From positions 124,001 through 188,000 of the forward strand of contig NZ_FJVE01000004.1 in the NCBI RefSeq assembly GCF_900078195.1: a stretch of 64,000 bases of DNA. The letters run 5' to 3'. Position numbers and translations under genes: made by a program. The number at the start of each line of letters is the position of its first letter. Positions within the stretch are counted from its first letter, which is position 1. Below the pieces are notes generated by a model that saw only the letters and a program-made list of their open reading frames with translations, was not told the DNA's origin and did not search any database. Below, in pieces: positions 1-9,633 of this stretch. This stretch comes from Clostridium sp. Marseille-P299. Its GTDB lineage: Bacteria; Bacillota; Clostridia; Lachnospirales; Lachnospiraceae.

Positions 1-1399
1 CCTCACGCATGTAATCCGTTAAATCCTCAGCCATACGCTTAGTTAATGTAGTAACCAATACCTTGTTTTTCTTAGAGATTTCCTTATTCACTTCACCGAT
101 CAAATCATCAATCTGTCCTGCTACCGGACGAACTTCAACCAATGGATCCAATAATCCCGTCGGACGAATAATTTGTTCTACTCTCTTTAATTCATGTTCA
201 CGCTCATAAACATTTGGAGTTGCAGATACAAACATCATCTGATTGATTTTGCTTTCAAATTCACCAAAGTTAAGTGGTCGATTATCTTTTGCTGAAGGCA
301 AACGAAATCCGTAATCCACAAGGGTTGATTTTCTTGCCTGGTCACCTGCATACATACCTCTTACCTGTGGTATTGTAATGTGGGACTCGTCTACAATAAT
401 TAAGAAATCATCTGGAAAGTAATCAATTAATGTGTGAGGTGTGCTACCTGGAGTTAATCCAGCTAAATGCATGGAATAATTTTCAACACCAGAACAAAAT
501 CCCGTTTCACGTAACATTTCAATATCAAAATTTGTTCGTTCCGAGATTCTTTGTGCCTCTAATAGCTTGTCTTCACTTTTAAAATACTTGATACGTTCCT
601 CTAACTCGATCTCAATGTTCTTAATGGCAGCCTCTAATTTATCCGGCGCAACTACATAATGGGAGGCCGGAAAGATAATCATATGTTCCAATGTATATTT
701 GATTTCACCAGTTAATACATCAATTTCTGTGATACGATCAATCTCATCGCCAAAGAATTCAACACGGTACGCAGTATCTGAACTATTAATCGGGAAAATC
801 TCAACAACATCGCCACGTACACGAAATGTTCCACGCTTAAAATCCATATCATTTCTTGTATACTGAATATCCACTAATTTTCTTAAAATCTCGTCTCTAT
901 CCCGAATCATTCCTGGACGCAATGAAACTGTCATGTTCTGATAGTCAATCGGGCTACCTAAACCATAAATACAAGAAACACTGGCAACAATAATTACATC
1001 TCTTCGTTCTGTTAAAGCTGCGGTTGCAGAGTGCCTTAATTTATCAATTTCATCATTGATTGCCGAATCTTTTTCTATATAAGTATCCGTTGACGGTACA
1101 TACGCCTCCGGTTGATAATAATCATAGTAGGAAACAAAATATTCTACTGCATTCTCTGGGAAGAACTCTTTGAATTCTCCATACAGCTGAGCAGCTAGTG
1201 TCTTATTATGTGCAATAACAAGCGTAGGTCGATTCAATTTTTGAATTACATTTGCCATTGTAAAGGTTTTACCAGAACCAGTTACACCAAGTAATGTCTG
1301 AAACTGATTTCCTTCTTCAAAACCTTTCACAAGTTCTGCAATCGCCTCTGGTTGATCACCCGTCGGTTCATACTCCGAAACTAATTTAAAATGATCCAT
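1..1399 (-). CDS. uvrB: UvrABC system protein B, N-terminal part (cut by window start)
   Basis: UvrB is the damage-verifying helicase-like subunit of nucleotide excision repair; it is loaded on DNA by UvrA and recruits UvrC. The minus-strand frame opens with [20 protein letters not shown] at 1399 and runs without a stop off the window edge (466 codons). The Walker A stretch [13 protein letters not shown] is near residue 40. The tyrosine-rich beta-hairpin region ([20 protein letters not shown]) used for strand insertion lies near residues 90-110. The C-terminal helicase half and the UvrC-binding domain lie outside the window. The product is certain; only completeness is unknown. Confidence 0.96.
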   Translation of the reverse strand, partial: MDHFKLVSEYEPTGDQPEAIAELVKGFEEGNQFQTLLGVTGSGKTFTMANVIQKLNRPTLVIAHNKTLAAQLYGEFKEFFPENAVEYFVSYYDYYQPEAYVPSTDTYIEKDSAINDEIDKLRHSATAALTERRDVIIVASVSCIYGLGSPIDYQNMTVSLRPGMIRDRDEILRKLVDIQYTRNDMDFKRGTFRVRGDVVEIFPINSSDTAYRVEFFGDEIDRITEIDVLTGEIKYTLEHMIIFPASHYVVAPDKLEAAIKNIEIELEERIKYFKSEDKLLEAQRISERTNFDIEMLRETGFCSGVENYSMHLAGLTPGSTPHTLIDYFPDDFLIIVDESHITIPQVRGMYAGDQARKSTLVDYGFRLPSAKDNRPLNFGEFESKINQMMFVSATPNVYEREHELKRVEQIIRPTGLLDPLVEVRPVAGQIDDLIGEVNKEISKKNKVLVTTLTKRMAEDLTDYMRE

Positions 1400-1735
1400 G
1401 CCTATCCCCCTATCCTCTATAAATCTATTTGTAATATCCACAATTTTCACGTAATCCATTCACTATCTTGATATTATAGCATACTAAAAATTAATATTCA
1501 ATCCATTTTTCGAATGTTTGTTCTGTTTTTAAATCAAATAGGGATGAGGCAAACGCAATCATCGTTTACATCATCCCTATAGCCTTTGTAAAATAATAAA
1601 TATTAAAACCAACGAAATCATTGATCCTATACAAATTATTCTTATATTAATTATTCTAATATTAATTATATTTATATTAATACAACTTAATTTACTTAAA
1701 TTTAATATCGAATCCTAATCTACCACTGAATCCGA
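1400..1735. other. Intergenic region between uvrB and cheW
   Basis: 336 bp without a gene. It holds the cheW terminator (1538-1580). Left of that is presumably the uvrB promoter, which I could not place with confidence. Right of it, up to about 1720, is very AT-rich sequence with several TATTAATTAT-like repeats. Confidence 0.6.
1538..1580 (-). terminator. Terminator after cheW
   Basis: Arms ATAGGGATGA and TCATCCCTAT pair perfectly, with an inner GCAAACG/CGTTT pairing. On the minus strand the stem is followed by a T-rich stretch. It lies downstream of cheW and would end the prfB-cheW transcript. Confidence 0.7.
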
Positions 1736-2200
1736 TTAAACAAGCTGTTTCTCCACTAAAGCCGTAATAGAGTTATGCTCTGCTGCATTAAGAATGCCAT
1801 CATGATCCAATAAAATAACCATTCTACCACCTATGTTAGCAACCGCTTTTGAATATGCAGTTTTCTCGCTTTTTACGATCACTGGTACTTCACTTAATTG
1901 CTTTTCCCCAATTTCTACGATTTCATGTACAAAATCTACTTGAAATCCAATTAGCATGCCCTTAGATCTCGTAACAATTAGCTGAGAACCATTACTTCCT
2001 TGCTTAGGCAATCCAAATTTAACGCGTAAGCTATAAACAGGAATGACATCACCTCTTAAGTTTAAGATGCCTAAGATATATTCCGGAGCATTTGGAACAG
2101 GTACAACTCCAGTGTATGTTTCGATTGCATTTACAAGCATAATATCAAAACCATACTCCTCATCCCCCAATTTAAAAATTACCTGCTTTGTTGCTTCCAT
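1736..2200 (-). CDS. cheW: CheW-like chemotaxis coupling protein
   Basis: A single CheW (SH3-like) domain of 154 aa. It opens with KQVIFKLGDEEYGFDIMLVN and carries the conserved ILGILNLRGDVIPVYSLR stretch near residues 42-60. CheW couples CheA kinase to chemoreceptors at the membrane. The start follows a strong GGAGGAGG site. It begins 18 bp after the prfB stop, so it is probably translated from the prfB transcript, away from other che genes. It could be a coupling protein for a specific receptor array or a stand-alone CheW-domain scaffold. No CheA or receptor gene is in the window. Confidence 0.9.
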   Translation of the reverse strand: MEATKQVIFKLGDEEYGFDIMLVNAIETYTGVVPVPNAPEYILGILNLRGDVIPVYSLRVKFGLPKQGSNGSQLIVTRSKGMLIGFQVDFVHEIVEIGEKQLSEVPVIVKSEKTAYSKAVANIGGRMVILLDHDGILNAAEHNSITALVEKQLV

Positions 2201-2218
2201 ATCTTCCTCCTCCTGGCC

Positions 2219-3341
2219 TTACTCTTTATTGTTGTCTGTTGTATTAATCCATTTTAAATAAGCATTAATAAATGGATCAATGTTACCATCCAATACACTA
2301 AGAGCATTGGCAACCTCTGCATTCATTCTATGGTCTTTTACCATAGTGTAAGGCTGTAGTACATATGAACGAATCTGATTTCCGAAATTAATATCTTTCA
2401 CTTCTCCACGAATTCCAGATTCTTTCGCTTGGTTTTCTTCTTGCTTTTTCAAATACAATTTTGCCTTTAACATCTGCATTGCTTTGTCTTTGTTTTGAAA
2501 TTGGGATCTTTCATTCTGACATTGCACTACAATTCCTGTTGGTAAATGAGTAATACGAATCGCTGAAGATGTTTTATTAACGTGCTGACCACCTGCACCA
2601 CTAGAACGATACGTATCAATACGTAAATCATCATCATTGATTTCGATATCAATATCCTCTTCAATATCAGGCATGACATCGCAAGAAACGAAGGAAGTTT
2701 GTCTTTTACCAGCCGCATTAAATGGAGAAATACGAACCAATCGATGCACCCCACGCTCCGATTTTAAATGTCCATATGCATTCATTCCATTGATCTGCAT
2801 AGTAATTGACTTATACCCGGCTTCTTCACCATCTAAAAAGTCAAGAATCTCAGTAGTATATCCTTTTTTATCTGCCCATCTTTGATACATACGTGCTAAC
2901 ATACTTGCCCAATCACAGCTTTCTGTACCGCCTGCACCTGCATGTAATGTAAGAATTGCATTATCTTTATCATATTCACCAGAGAGTAAAGTATCTAATC
3001 TTAATTCTTCAAACTCTTCGATAAAATGGTCCATTTCTTCTTGAATTTCAGGAATTAAGGTCGGATCGTTTTCTTCATAACCCATTTCAATTAAGGTTTT
3101 TATATCATCAAATTGTTGCTTGATGCCGTTATAATGAGCTAATACATCCTTTAAATTCTTTAATTCCTTCATATAAGCTTGTGACTTTTCTGTGGAATCC
3201 CAGAAGTTTGGTTCCTCCATGATTCCTTCAATTTCCTCAATCCTCAGCTGTTTATTTGCGAGGTCAAAGTGAATCCCTCACTTCGATTAGAGGTTTCTCA
3301 TAGGTACCAAGTGTATATTTAAATTGGTCTAATTCAACCAC
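2219..3341 (-). CDS. prfB: Peptide chain release factor 2 (programmed +1 frameshift)
   Basis: RF2 releases finished peptides at UGA and UAA. The main frame carries the GGQ catalytic loop (SSGAGGQHVNKTSSA) and the SPF stop-recognition motif (RISPFNAAGKRQTSF). The gene really starts upstream, at a GTG at 3341 preceded by AGAGGTGA. It runs 25 codons to CTT TGA C at 3269-3263, then slips +1 to read GAC into the main frame, giving about 373 aa. A Shine-Dalgarno-like AGGG sits just before the slip site, as in the classic autoregulatory RF2 frameshift. A continuous reading that starts at an internal ATG (3220) truncates the N-terminus. It is followed by cheW. Confidence 0.96.
3263..3280 (-). promoter_or_regulatory. 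RF2 programmed +1 frameshift site
   Basis: On the minus strand AGGGATTCACTTTGAC: an internal Shine-Dalgarno-like AGGG, then the slippery CTT and the in-frame UGA stop (codon 26), then C. Low RF2 makes the ribosome pause at UGA and slip +1, which raises RF2 output. The architecture matches the conserved prfB site. Confidence 0.95.
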
Positions 3342-3446
3342 TGCTCTCACCTCTTGTCATATAAATTTACACCTATTTTATAACAGATATTTTAATATAT
3401 TTATTACTAACAAAAATGTTAGACTACATTAACGCACTTAAATAGA

Positions 3447-3475
3447 AAGTTGAAAAATATAAAATTTTTCAACTT
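3447..3475 (-). terminator. Terminator after secA
   Basis: A perfect 12-bp inverted repeat AAGTTGAAAAAT/ATTTTTCAACTT with a 5-base loop lies between the end of secA and the start of prfB. On the minus strand it is followed by TTCTATTTAAG, a weak T-tract, so termination may be partial. Confidence 0.65.
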
Positions 3476-3497
3476 CTATAAGTTCCGCTTTTAAATT

Positions 3498-6068
3498 CTA
3501 CGCATTCTTTCCACAGCAGTATTTATATTTCTTACCACTACCGCATGGACAAGGATCATTTGGCTGAACCTTCTTCGCAGTTCTACGAACTGGTGCTTTC
3601 GCAACGGATTCATCTTTGTTTGTTCCAGTTACCTTAGCAACCTCTTCACGTTCTACTTTAATTTCAATACGAACATGCATTAATGCTTTTACTGTATCTT
3701 CTGCAATTGCAGTAATCATAGCATCAAACATATCAAATCCCATAAATTTAAACTCTGTTAATGGGTCCTTTTGTCCATATGCTTGTAAGCTAATTCCTTG
3801 ACGTAACTGATCCATATCATCGATATGATCCATCCACTTACGGTCAATTACTCTTAATAAAATAACACGTTCGATTTCTCTTAACGCTTCTTTTTCTGGG
3901 AACTCTGCTTCTTTTGCTTCATAGAATTTTACTGCATCTTCTTTTAATTGCTGTAAAAGTTCATTCTTCTTCATATGCTTAAGCTGTTCACTTGTTAATT
4001 GGATTGGCTCAAGTGGAATAATAGGAAGAAGTAAGCTATTAAGTTCTACTAAATCCCAATCTTCAGGTATTTGATCATCACTAATACATGTATTTACGCA
4101 GTTTTCAACAGTATCTGTAATCATCTTAAAGATAGCGTCTCTCATGCTTTCGCCATCAAGAACCTTTCTTCTTTCTGCATAAATAATTTCTCTCTGATCA
4201 TTATTTACCTGGTCATATTCTAATAAGTTCTTACGAATACCAAAGTTGTTATCTTCAATCTTCTTCTGAGCTTTTTCAATTGCACTACTTAACATCTTAT
4301 GTTGAATTTGTTCTCCCTCAGGCATACCAAGAGATTTAAACATTGTCATTAAACGTTCAGAACCAAACAAACGCATTAAATCGTCTTCAAGTGAAATATA
4401 GAATTGAGATTCACCAGGATCACCTTGACGACCAGCACGACCACGTAACTGATTATCAATACGTCTAGATTCATGACGCTCTGTACCAATGATTTTTAAA
4501 CCACCAAGTTCAAGAACACCTTCACCAAGCTTAATATCAGTACCACGGCCAGCCATATTTGTTGCAATTGTTACCGCTCCTTTTTGACCAGCATCCGCAA
4601 TGATTTCAGCCTCTAATTCATGGAATTTAGCATTCAATACCTTGTGAGGTACATTTTTCTTCTTTAAAAGTGCGCTGATTTCTTCGGATGCTTCAATTGT
4701 AATTGTACCAACTAAAACTGGCTGACCAACTTCATGAGCACTTACGATGGCATCTACAACTGCCTTTAATTTCTCAGCCTTTGTACGGTAAACAGCATCT
4801 TCTTTATCAATACGCGCTACTGGACGGTTTGTTGGAACTTCAACAACGTCCATACCATAGATTTCTCTAAATTCTTTTTCTTCTGTAAGTGCAGTACCAG
4901 TCATACCACATTTCTTATCGTATTTGTTAAAGAAATTCTGGAACGTAATTGTTGCAAGAGTTTTACTTTCTCTCTTAACCATTACATGCTCTTTTGCCTC
5001 AATCGCTTGGTGTAAACCATCAGAATATCTTCTACCAGGCATAATACGTCCTGTAAAATCATCTACGATTAAAACTTCATCATCCTTAACAACATAATCT
5101 TTATCTCTCGCCATTAAGTTATGAGCACGTAACGCTAAAATAATATTATGTTGGATTTCTAAGTTTTCAGGATCTGCAAGATTTTCTAATTTAAAGAAAC
5201 GTTCTACTTTTTCCACACCATCTGCAGTTAAAGTAACGTTTTTATCTTTTTCATTAACAATAAAATCACCAGTCTCTTCTACATCTTCTTTCATAAGAGC
5301 TGCCATTTTAGTAAGTTCTGTGGATTCACCACGAACCATTTGTCTTGCTAAAATATCGCATGCCTGATATAAGCTTGTAGACTTACCGCTCTGACCGGAA
5401 ATAATTAATGGTGTTCTTGCCTCATCGATTAATACGGAGTCAACCTCATCGATAATTGCAAAATGTAAATCACGCATTACTAAATTCTTTTTATATATAA
5501 CCATGTTATCACGAAGATAATCAAAGCCTAATTCATTATTTGTAGCATAGGTAATATCACAAGAATACGCTTCTCTACGTTGCTCACTATCCATGCTATT
5601 AAGAATACAACCTACCTTTAATCCAAGGAATTCATGCACTTGTCCCATCCACTCAGCATCACGTTTTGCTAAGTAATCATTTACAGTTACAATGTGAACA
5701 CCTTTTTCCTCCAAAGCGTTAAGATATGCAGGGAATGTTGATACTAATGTTTTACCTTCACCTGTACGCATTTCTGAGATTCTTCCTTGATGAAGAATAA
5801 TTCCACCAATAAGCTGTGTACGATACGCTCTTTGTCCAAGTGTTCTCTTAGCAGACTCTCTAACTACTGCAAATGCTTCTACTAAAAGATCATCCAGAGT
5901 TTCCCCATCCTTTAAACGCTTTTTGAATTCAGTCGTTTTATTTCTCAATTCATCGTCTGTCAGTTTCTCCATAGAAGGCTCTAAATTTTCAATCTTATCT
6001 ACCAAAGGATAAATAAGTTTTAATTCTCTTTCACTATGAGTACCAAAAATCTTTGTAAAAATTCCCAT
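3498..6068 (-). CDS. secA: Preprotein translocase ATPase SecA
   Basis: SecA drives export of unfolded preproteins through SecYEG at the cytoplasmic membrane. The 856-aa protein has the DEAD-motor Walker A (MRTGEGKT, near residue 100) and Walker B ([20 protein letters not shown], near residue 210). The second motor domain contains [13 protein letters not shown] and [11 protein letters not shown]. The C-terminal SEC-C zinc motif ([20 protein letters not shown]) is intact. The ATG follows AGGAGTGAAAACGTC. It stands alone between two terminators, and the region before it holds a 33-bp tandem duplication (6101-6166). Confidence 0.98.
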   Translation of the reverse strand: MGIFTKIFGTHSERELKLIYPLVDKIENLEPSMEKLTDDELRNKTTEFKKRLKDGETLDDLLVEAFAVVRESAKRTLGQRAYRTQLIGGIILHQGRISEMRTGEGKTLVSTFPAYLNALEEKGVHIVTVNDYLAKRDAEWMGQVHEFLGLKVGCILNSMDSEQRREAYSCDITYATNNELGFDYLRDNMVIYKKNLVMRDLHFAIIDEVDSVLIDEARTPLIISGQSGKSTSLYQACDILARQMVRGESTELTKMAALMKEDVEETGDFIVNEKDKNVTLTADGVEKVERFFKLENLADPENLEIQHNIILALRAHNLMARDKDYVVKDDEVLIVDDFTGRIMPGRRYSDGLHQAIEAKEHVMVKRESKTLATITFQNFFNKYDKKCGMTGTALTEEKEFREIYGMDVVEVPTNRPVARIDKEDAVYRTKAEKLKAVVDAIVSAHEVGQPVLVGTITIEASEEISALLKKKNVPHKVLNAKFHELEAEIIADAGQKGAVTIATNMAGRGTDIKLGEGVLELGGLKIIGTERHESRRIDNQLRGRAGRQGDPGESQFYISLEDDLMRLFGSERLMTMFKSLGMPEGEQIQHKMLSSAIEKAQKKIEDNNFGIRKNLLEYDQVNNDQREIIYAERRKVLDGESMRDAIFKMITDTVENCVNTCISDDQIPEDWDLVELNSLLLPIIPLEPIQLTSEQLKHMKKNELLQQLKEDAVKFYEAKEAEFPEKEALREIERVILLRVIDRKWMDHIDDMDQLRQGISLQAYGQKDPLTEFKFMGFDMFDAMITAIAEDTVKALMHVRIEIKVEREEVAKVTGTNKDESVAKAPVRRTAKKVQPNDPCPCGSGKKYKYCCGKNA

Positions 6069-6100
6069 GACGTTTTCACTCCTAACATCTCTTCATCGCT

Positions 6101-6166
6101 TTATATTAATCTATATAAACGAATCTTCTCGACTTATACTAATCTATATAAACGAATCTTCTCGCA
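6101..6166. repeat. 33-bp tandem duplication upstream of secA
   Basis: Copies 6101-6133 and 6134-6166 match at 30 of 33 bases and share a perfect 24-base core (AATCTATATAAACGAATCTTCTCG in two parts). They lie 33-98 bp before the secA start, where the promoter should be, so the duplication may double a promoter or control element. Confidence 0.85.
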
Positions 6167-6243
6167 TTTTAATACCTATCTATTGTAACATTTACTATTC
6201 TACTATTCAACATAATTTTACTAATCTTTGATTTACAACAAAA

Positions 6244-6294
6244 AACTGACTCCTACGCATTATTTAAAAAACATATTATGCATAAGAATCAGTT
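6244..6294 (-). terminator. Terminator after hpf
   Basis: A long imperfect hairpin with outer arms AACTGA and TCAGTT and inner GCAT/ATGC pairing. On the minus strand it is followed directly by TTTTTTG. It ends the hpf transcript before secA. Confidence 0.8.
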
Positions 6295-6325
6295 CACTTA
6301 ACTTATTCACTTAAATGATTAAACT

Positions 6326-6853
6326 CTAGAATTCTGGTTCAATTAATCCATAAGAATTACCTTTACGTTTATAAACTACATTCACTTCATCTGTCTCCGC
6401 ATTACGGAATACAAAAAAGCTATGTCCAAGCAATTCCATCTGTACACAAGCTTCCTCTGTATCCATTGGTTTCATCGCAAATTTCTTCACTCTCTTAATG
6501 TTAATACTTTCATCTTCAGTATTATCATCATCAATAAATGCCTGATTAAAATTTATAGACGCTTGTTTTTGATCAATCAACTTATTTTTATATTTTCTTA
6601 ATTGTCTTTCAATGATTTCTTCAACCATATCAATCGATACATACATATCATTGCTTACTTGTTCGGCTCGAATAATATTTCCCTTAACTGGAATAGTTAC
6701 CTCTATTTTTTGTCTGTCCTTTTCAACACTTAGTGTAATATGGAGTTCAGTCTCTGGTGTAAAATATTTCTCTAATTTACCTATTTTTTCGTATATCGCA
6801 CCTTTGAGTCCTTCTGTCACATCAATATTTTTACCGCTAATTATATAACGCAT
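6326..6853 (-). CDS. hpf: Long-form ribosome hibernation promoting factor
   Basis: Long HPF binds the 30S subunit and dimerises 70S ribosomes into inactive 100S particles in stationary phase. The start was set at MRYIISGKN (6853), which follows AAGGAG at a 9-base spacing; an upstream ATG at 6889 lacks a good site. The 175-aa protein has the N-terminal S30AE domain (about 1-100) and the C-terminal dimerisation domain (from FAMKPMDTEEACVQMELLGH to the end), which defines the long form. A strong promoter lies at 6907-6935. It is a single-gene unit ending at the 6244-6294 terminator. Confidence 0.95.
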   Translation of the reverse strand: MRYIISGKNIDVTEGLKGAIYEKIGKLEKYFTPETELHITLSVEKDRQKIEVTIPVKGNIIRAEQVSNDMYVSIDMVEEIIERQLRKYKNKLIDQKQASINFNQAFIDDDNTEDESINIKRVKKFAMKPMDTEEACVQMELLGHSFFVFRNAETDEVNVVYKRKGNSYGLIEPEF

Positions 6854-6906
6854 ATTGCCCAACTCCTTCTCGTCTGAATTTAGCATCAATTTCTTCTGCT
6901 GTCACC

Positions 6907-6935
6907 ATTATAACATAATTGTTAATTATCAGCAA
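6907..6935 (-). promoter_or_regulatory. Sigma-A promoter of hpf
   Basis: Minus strand TTGCTG, a 17-bp spacer and TATAAT, with an extended -10 TGT just before it. The predicted start is near 6900, about 47 bases before the hpf ATG. Confidence 0.75.
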
Positions 6936-7599
6936 GTATTAATTTTTATTATCAATTGTAACTACAAATTCTAAATATATCATCTATTTTCGGCATTAAG
7001 CATATCATAGCTCTAATTAGTACATGTCCTTACTAGCTTTCTTCTTAATATTCCCTATGATTTTACTGTCGAAGTATAGATAATCCTGGAAAACTTTTTC
7101 TCCTTATACTACTAGAATATTCTTTATTTCATTTATTTATACTTTAATTCGACAATATTATGACAATTGCCAGCATATTTCTATCTTTTTTCCGACAATA
7201 GATTTGTCAAGTACTTCTATTTAAAAAAATGGTCGTTTTAGTGAATTTATCACAAATGACAAAACAAACATTCGAACAGAAAATGATTTTCCTTAAACTA
7301 CTAATGTGGTTATTAACTGTGGATAATGTGGATAACTTTGTGTATAACTTCTTTTGATTAGAAAAATAGGCTTTCTCATTGTGGATAACTTTAATACAAA
7401 CTTGGGATAAATTATTGGCCATTTTCGAAATATAATAAAGCTTTTCCTCTATTTTGTGCATTATGTATAGATTGTACAATGTCAATAGGCTTTTTGACAA
7501 CATCTAATTTTCCACCATTTTAAATATATTCCTACAATTATCTGAATGTATCAACAGCTTTAGTCAGTGATACCCAACATTATTTCCCTTATTTGTAAG
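6936..7599. other. Non-coding region between hpf promoter and trxB terminator
   Basis: About 660 bp with no convincing gene. It carries a DnaA-box cluster at 7318-7388 and, left of it (about 7150-7220), several GACAAT/TTGTCA words. A 98-codon minus-strand frame across 7207-7503 lacks a family signature and a good ribosome site and is probably chance. Confidence 0.6.
7318..7388 (+). promoter_or_regulatory. DnaA-box cluster
   Basis: Three perfect TGTGGATAA boxes (7318-7326, 7327-7335, 7380-7388) and one near-consensus TGTGTATAA (7339-7347). All share one orientation; the first two abut and the third follows 12 bases later. TGTGGATAA is the complement of the DnaA box TTATCCACA. No dnaA, dnaN or rpmH is in the window, so this is more likely a DnaA-titrating or regulatory cluster than oriC itself. 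Confidence 0.75.
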
Positions 7600-7640
7600 A
7601 AAAAAGGACCACTGTATCTAACATACAGCAGTCCTTTTTT
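7600..7640 (-). terminator. Terminator after trxB
   Basis: A stem with A-run/T-run flanks around GGAC..ACTGTA and TACAG.AGTCC, with a two-base mismatch. It ends in TTTTTT on the minus strand and could work in both directions. It lies about 95 bp after the trxB stop. Confidence 0.85.
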
Positions 7641-7735
7641 ATGATAAATATGTTCCTATAAATTCAATTGTGTGAATAACTTAGCTTATTGTCGTATAAC
7701 TTGTTTTATAAATATAAGCTTTTATTGCTACTAAA

Positions 7736-8665
7736 TTAGCCAACGGAATTTAAATATCTCTCAACCGAAGTTATTGCATTCGCACCATCGGATGCAGCGG
7801 TAATGATCTGTCTTAATTCCTTTGTACGGATATCCCCTGCAGCGTAAACACCAGGTACATTAGTTTCGCACATTTCATCTGCGATAATATATCCTTGTTT
7901 ATTGGTTGCAACTGTATCTACAAATAACTGTGAATTAGGAATCATACCAACCGCTACGAATACACCATCTACTTCAATTTCAGATTGCTTATTTTCCACA
8001 ATATCACTAACTACGAGGCCTTCTACTTTCTCATTACCTTTGATCTCATCAACCACATGATTCCATAGAATTGTAACATTTTCAAACTGATTTAATCTTG
8101 TTGATAAAGTCTTAGCAGCACGGAATTCATCTCTTCTATGAATTACATATACTTTCTTACAAATTCTCGCTAAGAAAATAGCATCTTCTACTGCAACGTC
8201 ACCGCCACCTACAACAGCTACGGTACGATTTCTAAAGAATGCACCATCACAAGTTGCACAATAAGAAACTCCCATGCCTGAAAACTCAGCTTCACCTTTT
8301 ACATTAAGCTTTCTGTAAACAGCACCTGTAGAGATGATTGCTGTCTTTGCGTAGTGCTCGTCTCCATTTTCTAACACTACTTTTTTAAGATTATCCTCTA
8401 CTGCGAATTCTTTCACTTCACCTATAATATGTTTTGCACCTAAATGATCACTATGTTCTCTAAATTTCATACCTAAATCAAACCCATTGATGCCTGGAAA
8501 TCCAGGATAATTATCAACTTCATAAGTATTAATAATCTGTCCACCACTCATTGGTGCCTTTTCTACTACAATTGTATCTAACTCTGCTCTAGCTGCATAT
8601 ATGCTTGCAGTAAGACCTGCAGGGCCAGAACCGATAATCATTAAATCATGAATTTTTTTATCCAT
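7736..8665 (-). CDS. trxB: Thioredoxin-disulfide reductase
   Basis: A flavoprotein that passes electrons from NADPH to thioredoxin. The 309-aa protein has the FAD-binding GSGPAGLTASIYAARAE near residue 12, the redox CATC in SYCATCDGAFF near residue 135, and the NAD(P)-binding GGGDVAVEDAIFLA near residue 155. The C-terminal FAD contact is GVYAAGDIR. Its length is typical for low-molecular-weight TrxR. No thioredoxin gene is adjacent. The ATG follows AAGGG at 7 bases. The cofactor was not tested; some clostridial relatives use ferredoxin instead of NADPH. Confidence 0.95.
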   Translation of the reverse strand: MDKKIHDLMIIGSGPAGLTASIYAARAELDTIVVEKAPMSGGQIINTYEVDNYPGFPGINGFDLGMKFREHSDHLGAKHIIGEVKEFAVEDNLKKVVLENGDEHYAKTAIISTGAVYRKLNVKGEAEFSGMGVSYCATCDGAFFRNRTVAVVGGGDVAVEDAIFLARICKKVYVIHRRDEFRAAKTLSTRLNQFENVTILWNHVVDEIKGNEKVEGLVVSDIVENKQSEIEVDGVFVAVGMIPNSQLFVDTVATNKQGYIIADEMCETNVPGVYAAGDIRTKELRQIITAASDGANAITSVERYLNSVG

Positions 8666-9158
8666 AACAATACCCTTTTATTAACCTGCCATTTAAAAGT
8701 TGAAAGAATACTATGTTTGTTACACAAATATATTTGGCAGACCTTTCTTTTTTATATTTTCCTTCAACCCTGCCTTTAAAATGTCTTATGAACATTCTGG
8801 CAATTAATTTTGTGAAGGTATTTTCCTTCACATCTTTATGTTACTTAGCGGCATCTTAATATAATTCAAAATACCTAGCTTACATTTTATTAAAAATGTA
8901 GTTATTTCCATTTATAACTGATATAATAATATTAGCATATAAAAATAAGCATTTACAATACTACTTATTTTATATGACGTCGCTAAAGCAATTTGACGGT
9001 ACAGAATATGCACCTTTTTATTAGAAGCTATTATACAACTTCTAATAAATATATACGGAACTAATTAATGTTCCTATAGCTATTATAGCAAACAAATGAC
9101 ATAATATGCAAGGGAACATGTTCTTTACGATAATTTGAGTACAAAAGGAGGCATTTCA
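8666..9158. other. Intergenic region with inverted repeat
   Basis: 493 bp between divergent trxB and the YjfB-like gene. I see one perfect 10-bp inverted repeat, TTATTAGAAG/CTTCTAATAA (9018-9027 and 9039-9048), without a T-tail on either side. It looks more like an operator or structured leader than a terminator. Nothing else was recognised. Confidence 0.5.
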
Positions 9159-9335
9159 ATGGACATAGCAGCGTTATCCATGAGCTTAAGCCAAGCAAAT
9201 CTTATGCAATCCGTTAGCACATCCGTTCTTTCCATGAATTTAGATACCGTGGAAGAATCCAGTGATGCAATGATTAAAATGATGGAACAGTCCGTATCCC
9301 CTAATTTAGGGCAATCGGTAGATATTAAACTGTAA
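9159..9335 (+). CDS. YjfB-like putative motility protein
   Basis: A 58-aa protein starting MDIAALSMSLSQANLMQSVS after a strong AAAGGAGG site; an upstream in-frame ATG at 9135 has no such site. The pattern MDIAALSM..SQ..L...VS..VL...LD resembles the small YjfB family, annotated as putative motility proteins and common in flagellated Firmicutes. It has no membrane segment or signal peptide. Its molecular role is unknown. The gene is followed by tandem terminator-like repeats. Confidence 0.75.
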   Translation: MDIAALSMSLSQANLMQSVSTSVLSMNLDTVEESSDAMIKMMEQSVSPNLGQSVDIKL

Positions 9336-9386
9336 ACATTTTAAAGGTTGTGTATAAAGAAGTAAGGTTTTCTATTATAAGGATTT

Positions 9387-9538
9387 AAAAAGATACTTGT
9401 ATTTAAGAAGCTGAATTTATCTTCTTTTATCAATATCTAAAAAGTTGCTTATATTAAGAAGCCGAATTTATCTTCTTTTATTAATCTCTAAAAAGTTGTT
9501 TATATTAAGAAGATGGGTGTATCTTCTTTTCTAAATCT
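9387..9538. repeat. Three degenerate tandem copies of a terminator arm
   Basis: Units at 9387-9438, 9439-9489 and 9490-9538 (49-52 bp) each start AAAAAG(T/A)T.(C/T)TT.T and contain AAGAAG...CTTCTTTT. They resemble the hairpin at 9539-9594, but its complementary 3' outer arm (AAGCAACTTTTTT) is missing in them. This looks like tandem duplication and decay of one terminator. Confidence 0.8.
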
Positions 9539-9594
9539 AAAAAAGTTGCTTATAAAAGAAGCAGAAATCATCTTCTTTTATAAGCAACTTTTTT
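9539..9594. terminator. Strong bidirectional terminator with 23-bp perfect stem
   Basis: Arms 9539-9561 and 9572-9594 pair perfectly over 23 bp with a 10-base loop. The stem begins with A6 and ends with T6, so it can end transcription from both sides. It sits between the plus-strand YjfB-like gene and the minus-strand CPBP gene. Confidence 0.93.
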
Positions 9595-9633
9595 CATTAA
9601 AATCTTTATTAATAATCTATCTTTCTAATCAAT

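Noticed and set aside
7318-7388. The DnaA-box cluster as oriC itself
   Set aside because: No dnaA, dnaN, recF, gyrB or rpmH nearby, and no unwinding element I could defend.
7207-7503. 98-codon minus-strand frame across the DnaA-box cluster
   Set aside because: No recognisable family, no ribosome site, low-complexity AT-driven composition; the DNA signal (DnaA boxes) explains the region better.
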